Shown here piece by piece: positions 61,093 through 64,000 of a DNA stretch of 64,000 bases (within the stretch, counting starts at the first letter, position 1; every line of letters starts with the position of its first letter). Position numbers and translations under genes: made by a program. This DNA is from Acidobacteriota bacterium (lineage in GTDB: Bacteria; Acidobacteriota; Vicinamibacteria; Fen-336), in contig WYBL01000179.1 in the NCBI GenBank assembly GCA_011526565.1, positions 1 through 64,000 of the forward strand, read 5' to 3'. The notes below the pieces were generated by a model that was given only the letters and a program-made list of their open reading frames with translations, was not told the DNA's origin and did no database searches.

Positions 61093-61989
61093 TCAGCGCT
61101 CGCTGATCACGCGGCCGAGCTCCGAGGATCGGGCCAGGCGGTCGAAGGTCTCGAACAGGGCGCGTGAAAGATCCCGGATCGCGGCCTCGCCGTCGGCGTC
61201 GCGGCGCAACGCGGTCGTCATCAGCGCGGCGACGTAGGGACGCCCCGGGAGATCGACGAAGGCGGTGACGCAGCGCACCCCCTCCAGGGCTCCCGGCTTG
61301 TCGACGACCCGCAGCCCCGGCGGCAGCCCGTCGCGGAACCAGGAGTCCTTGTCCACCGAGGCGACGGCGAGCAGATCGCTCCCGGCGGCGGGCGAGAGAT
61401 CGTGGCCGGCCCGCAGCAGCTCCATCAGCCGAGCCATCTCGGCCGGCGTCGACACGTTCTCGCGCCCCTGCCGCGCCGCATCGAGGTCCATCATCCGCCG
61501 TCGCAGCCGCGTCGCCGGCAGGCCCAGCCCGTCGAGCCGTGCGTTGACCGAGTCGAGCCCGACGCGGTCGATCAGCAGGTTGGTGGCCTCGTTGTCGGAC
61601 CAGCCCATCATCAGGACGGCGAGGTCGCGCCACGTGAGGCTCACCTTGCCGCCCAGCGCCTTCAGGACCCCGGCACCGCCGACGCGGTGGGCGGCCGGGG
61701 GAGTGGTGACGGCGGCCAGGTCGAGCCGCCCTTCGGCCGCCTGTCGCCAGGCCTCGTACAGGATGGCGAGCTTGATGCTCGACGCCTGGGGGAAAGGCTG
61801 GTCGCCGCGGAGAACGATGCGGGCGCCCGTGTTCAGGTCGACGACCGCCACACCGAGCACGCCGTCGAGTCCCTGGTCGACGAGGGCGACCCGGGCCTCG
61901 AGCTTCTGCCAGAGCACGGCCTCGGGGGTGGAGATGGGAGCCGCTGCCAGCGGCAGGGAGAAGGCGAGGAGAATCGACCAGCTCTTCAT
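61093..61989 (-). CDS. Class A beta-lactamase-like serine hydrolase
   Basis: 298 residues with signal peptide (SWSILLAFSLPLAAA). The SxxK motif is SSIK in FPQASSIKLAILYEAW (Ser about 70 of the mature numbering), SDN is in GWSDNEATNLLIDRVG. The usual E166-containing EPELN loop is not recognisable (MMDLDAARQGRENVSTPAEM), and KTG is KPG (VVDKPGALEGV). Real hydrolysis of beta-lactams is therefore doubtful; a related peptidase, esterase or weak penicillin-binding role is possible. ATG overlaps the solute-binding protein stop (ATGA), suggesting peptidoglycan-peptide or oligopeptide recycling. Confidence 0.8.
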   Translation of the reverse strand: MKSWSILLAFSLPLAAAPISTPEAVLWQKLEARVALVDQGLDGVLGVAVVDLNTGARIVLRGDQPFPQASSIKLAILYEAWRQAAEGRLDLAAVTTPPAAHRVGGAGVLKALGGKVSLTWRDLAVLMMGWSDNEATNLLIDRVGLDSVNARLDGLGLPATRLRRRMMDLDAARQGRENVSTPAEMARLMELLRAGHDLSPAAGSDLLAVASVDKDSWFRDGLPPGLRVVDKPGALEGVRCVTAFVDLPGRPYVAALMTTALRRDADGEAAIRDLSRALFETFDRLARSSELGRVISER

Positions 61990-63446
61990 CGGGTCTTCCA
62001 TGCTCCGCCGTAGAGGACGAGGCCCGCGGCGCTGACCCGCAGCCCGGCCACGCCGTCGCGGTGAACCGTGACGCTCGACACGTGGAACAGCGGCGCCCAC
62101 GGCATGTCGCGCTGGAACAGCTCCTGGGCCTCGCGGTAGAGGGCGAGGCGTTCTGCCGCCGGGCCGCGGCGACGGGCGCGGCGCAACAGCGCGTCCATCT
62201 GCGGGCTCGCGTAACGCACGCGGTTCGTGGCGGGGATCGACTCCGAGTCCAGCAGCGCTGTCAGGAAGTCGTTGGGGTCGGTGGTGTCGGCCTGCCAGCC
62301 GAGCACCGCCAGCTCGAAGTCGCCGCGTCCGATCCGCTCGAGGTACTCGCCCCAGTCGCGGACCGTCACCCGACGGGCGCGGATGCCCGCGTCCGCCAGG
62401 TCGGCCGCAATGCGCCGGGTCAGCTCCGCGGGCCGGGGCAGGTAGGGCCGGGACACGGGCGGCTCCAGGAGCGTGGTGTCGAGACCCTGGGGAAAACCGG
62501 CCTCCCGCAACAGGCGGCGGGCCTGGGACAGGTCGCGGATCAGCTCGCGCGTGCGCGGAGCGTAGCCCCACAGGCCCGGCGGCAGCGGGTTGCGGGCGGG
62601 CGCGCCGTGGCCACCCAGCACGTGCTCGACGAGGGCAGGACGGTCGATCGCCAGCGCCAGCGCACGGCGGATGCGCACGTCGTGGAACGGGCCGCGCTCG
62701 TGGTTGGGGGCGAGGAAGGCGACGTTGGAGCCCACCTGGAAGTCGAACGCCAGGCCCCGGGCGTCGTGCAGCGACTCGACGCGCTCGTGGCCCAGCGCCT
62801 GGGTGACGTCGACCTCGCCCCGCAGCAGCGCGCGCAGCAGGGCGGCCTCGTCCGCATGGCGGCGGAACTCGATCGCGGCCAGCCGCGGCCGGCCGCCCCA
62901 GTAGCGGGAGTGCGCGGCGAGCCGGACGCGCCCCGGGGCGGCGTCGCGGAAGGCGAACGGGCCGGTGCCCACGGGCCGACCCGCAGCGGCTCCGAGCTCG
63001 CGCGGGCTCTGCATCGCGAAGAACGGCTGCGACAGCGTGGCGAGCAGCGCCGCGTTCGGCGCCTCGAGCTCGATCGAGACCAGCAGCGGGCCGCCGCGCC
63101 GCGCGCGCCCGGGGAACGCGCGCTCGCGGCGCAGCAACTCGACGTTGGCGACCACCGCGTCGGCGTCGAACCGGGTCCCGTCGTGGAAGCGCACGCCGTC
63201 GCGCAGCGTGAAGGTCCAGGAGCGCGCGTCGGCCGTCGCCCACGACGTGGCCAGCAGCGGCTCGAAGCGCTCGCCGGCATCGCGCTGTCGGACCAGCGTC
63301 TCGCAGACGTTGACGACGACGCCCGCAGACACCAGGTCGGTCGCGCGGTGCGGCGCGAGGGACACCGGGTCCGCCAGCAGGCCGACCACCAGCGTCTCGG
63401 GCGCGGCCGCCAGGGCCGCGGCGAGCAGCAGCGCGGGCGCGGTCAC
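61986..63446 (-). CDS. Family 5 extracellular solute-binding protein (peptide/nickel type)
   Basis: 486 residues with signal peptide (APALLLAAALAAA), no lipobox. SBP_bac_5 hallmarks: ETLVVGLLADPVSLAPHRAT, FEPLLATSWATADARSWTFT, LRDGVRFHDGTRFDADAVVA, PVGTGPFAFRD, IRRALALAIDRPALVEHVLG, LARRLLREAGF-type (QARRLLREAGF) and QADTTDPNDFLTALLDSE. It captures oligopeptides in the periplasm for an ABC importer; no permease or ATPase genes are next to it. GTG overlaps the stop of the DUF819 gene; coupled downstream to the beta-lactamase-like hydrolase. Confidence 0.9.
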   Translation of the reverse strand: MTAPALLLAAALAAAPETLVVGLLADPVSLAPHRATDLVSAGVVVNVCETLVRQRDAGERFEPLLATSWATADARSWTFTLRDGVRFHDGTRFDADAVVANVELLRRERAFPGRARRGGPLLVSIELEAPNAALLATLSQPFFAMQSPRELGAAAGRPVGTGPFAFRDAAPGRVRLAAHSRYWGGRPRLAAIEFRRHADEAALLRALLRGEVDVTQALGHERVESLHDARGLAFDFQVGSNVAFLAPNHERGPFHDVRIRRALALAIDRPALVEHVLGGHGAPARNPLPPGLWGYAPRTRELIRDLSQARRLLREAGFPQGLDTTLLEPPVSRPYLPRPAELTRRIAADLADAGIRARRVTVRDWGEYLERIGRGDFELAVLGWQADTTDPNDFLTALLDSESIPATNRVRYASPQMDALLRRARRRGPAAERLALYREAQELFQRDMPWAPLFHVSSVTVHRDGVAGLRVSAAGLVLYGGAWKTR

Positions 63447-64000
63447 GGCGCCAGCAACTCCCCGACCAGCAGGCCGACGTAGGTGCCGGCGACGTTGCCG
63501 ACGACGGCCAGCAGCAGGCCCACCGGAGCCATCGCGGGGTGGTAGATCGCGGCCACGACCGGCGCCGACGAGTAGCCCCCGACGCAGGCCTGGCTGGCCG
63601 AGCCGAAGAAGAACAGCGGCGCCCGCAGCAGCCGGATCGCCGTGAACAGGAAGGCGCCGTGGACGGCGATCACCACCAGGCCGATCAGCACGAACTGCGG
63701 CCACGCCGCGATCTGGCGGAGGTCGGCCTGGGCGCCGATGCCCGCGAGCAGCAGGTAGAAGCCCGTGTAGCCGAGGGCCGAGGCGCCGGCGCCCTCGAGG
63801 CGCGCGAGCCGGGTCGTCGACAGCAGCAGCGAGATCGTGGTGACCAGCACGACGCTCCACGAGAACGCGTTCAGCACGCGGCCCACCGGCGGCAGTTGCG
63901 CTCCCGCCCACAGGCAGACGGCGGTGAGCCCCAGCGCCAGCCCGACCATCTGGCTGGCGTCGCCGACGGAGATCGGGTGAGCCGTCTCCGCCCGCAGCTT
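63443..64000 (-). CDS. DUF819 family membrane protein, 5' end cut by the window
   Basis: The frame stays open to the window edge, so 185 C-terminal residues are visible and the start lies outside; the internal ATG at 63949 is not the true start. Hydrophobic helices alternate with short loops: AHPISVGDASQMVGLALGL, WSVVLVTTISLLLSTTRL, GYTGFYLLLAGIGAQADL, FVLIGLVVIAVHGAFLF, FFGSASQACVGGYSSAPVVA and PVGLLLAVVGNVAGTYVGLL. The pattern matches DUF819 (YjcL-like), predicted transporters of unknown substrate. It heads a coupled set with the solute-binding protein and the hydrolase. Confidence 0.8.
   Translation of the reverse strand, partial: KLRAETAHPISVGDASQMVGLALGLTAVCLWAGAQLPPVGRVLNAFSWSVVLVTTISLLLSTTRLARLEGAGASALGYTGFYLLLAGIGAQADLRQIAAWPQFVLIGLVVIAVHGAFLFTAIRLLRAPLFFFGSASQACVGGYSSAPVVAAIYHPAMAPVGLLLAVVGNVAGTYVGLLVGELLAP

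Noticed and set aside
61093..61989. Acquired antibiotic-resistance beta-lactamase
   Set aside because: Motifs are incomplete (KPG, no Glu166 loop), base composition matches neighbours, and there is no mobile element nearby.

Overview
The window is very GC-rich (roughly 70% or more by eye) and gene-dense. It looks like chromosome of a Gram-negative, free-living heterotroph. The supporting features are a Wza/Wzc-type polysaccharide exporter, an outer-membrane beta-barrel, lipoproteins, dTDP-rhamnose genes and a GT9 (heptosyltransferase-type) glycosyltransferase. Many starts are GTG or TTG, genes often overlap by four bases (ATGA, GTGA, TTGA), and CACAGAG-rich inverted repeats occur. Together with DUF4412, DM13, PTPS-related and J-domain/RodZ-like genes this fits Acidobacteriota (Thermoanaerobaculia/Holophagae-like), or less likely Myxococcota or another deltaproteobacterial lineage. 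The taxon is inference. I see one tRNA (Ala-GGC) and no rRNA, CRISPR array, transposase or prophage.

Layout. 0-9.5 kb is envelope glycan: a GT-C glycosyltransferase, an agmatinase-family / giant PTPS-related membrane protein / GT9 operon, and rmlB-rmlA-rmlC without rmlD. 9.6-13.1 kb holds a hybrid sensor kinase and a lipoprotein. 13.2-16.2 kb is a Fur/PerR - rubrerythrin - GlpC-like Fe-S protein - DUF3501 operon behind a 25-bp palindrome. 16.2-26.5 kb is mixed metabolism: DHH phosphoesterase, sirtuin, methyltransferase, a secreted-looking M17 peptidase, acyl-CoA synthetase, NicO-like transporter, MscL, a LecA-like protein, rpiB-pgi and tRNA-Ala. 26.5-29.2 kb is an ECF sigma/anti-sigma pair divergent from a DM13 lipoprotein and an outer-membrane protein. 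29.3-33.2 kb holds a MerR-like regulator, a DUF4412 protein, a rhodanese, a 5'-nucleotidase and a receiver-like protein.

33.3-37.8 kb is a compact operon: a nucleotide-translocase-like membrane domain fused to a long helical-repeat tail, a double cNMP-binding-domain protein, YtxH and a DUF948-like protein. 38.4-45.2 kb has cysteine dioxygenase, a multi-GAF hybrid kinase and a MoeB-rhodanese / YqeC / XdhC molybdenum-hydroxylase accessory set without its enzyme. 45.2-54.6 kb returns to polysaccharide: wza, wzc, a secreted polythreonine-linker protein with its own promoter and terminator, a Ser/Thr kinase, an O-antigen ligase/polymerase-type protein and an EF-hand-repeat lipoprotein. 54.7-56.9 kb encodes a MinD-like ATPase and a J-domain-like/RodZ-like HTH protein.

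56.9-58.4 kb is the most intriguing locus: deoxyribose-phosphate aldolase plus an RpiB-family isomerase, both with N-terminal extensions like those of bacterial-microcompartment cargo (sugar-phosphate-utilising type), but with no shell genes in the window. 58.5-64 kb has an AGCS amino-acid/Na+ symporter with lysA, then a class A beta-lactamase-like hydrolase, a family 5 solute-binding protein and a truncated DUF819 membrane protein on the other strand.

Many first genes lack a Shine-Dalgarno sequence and carry a -10-like hexamer 6-13 nt before the start codon, suggesting frequent leaderless or very short-leader mRNAs. Motif and domain calls are read by eye from translated sequence; no database search was run.
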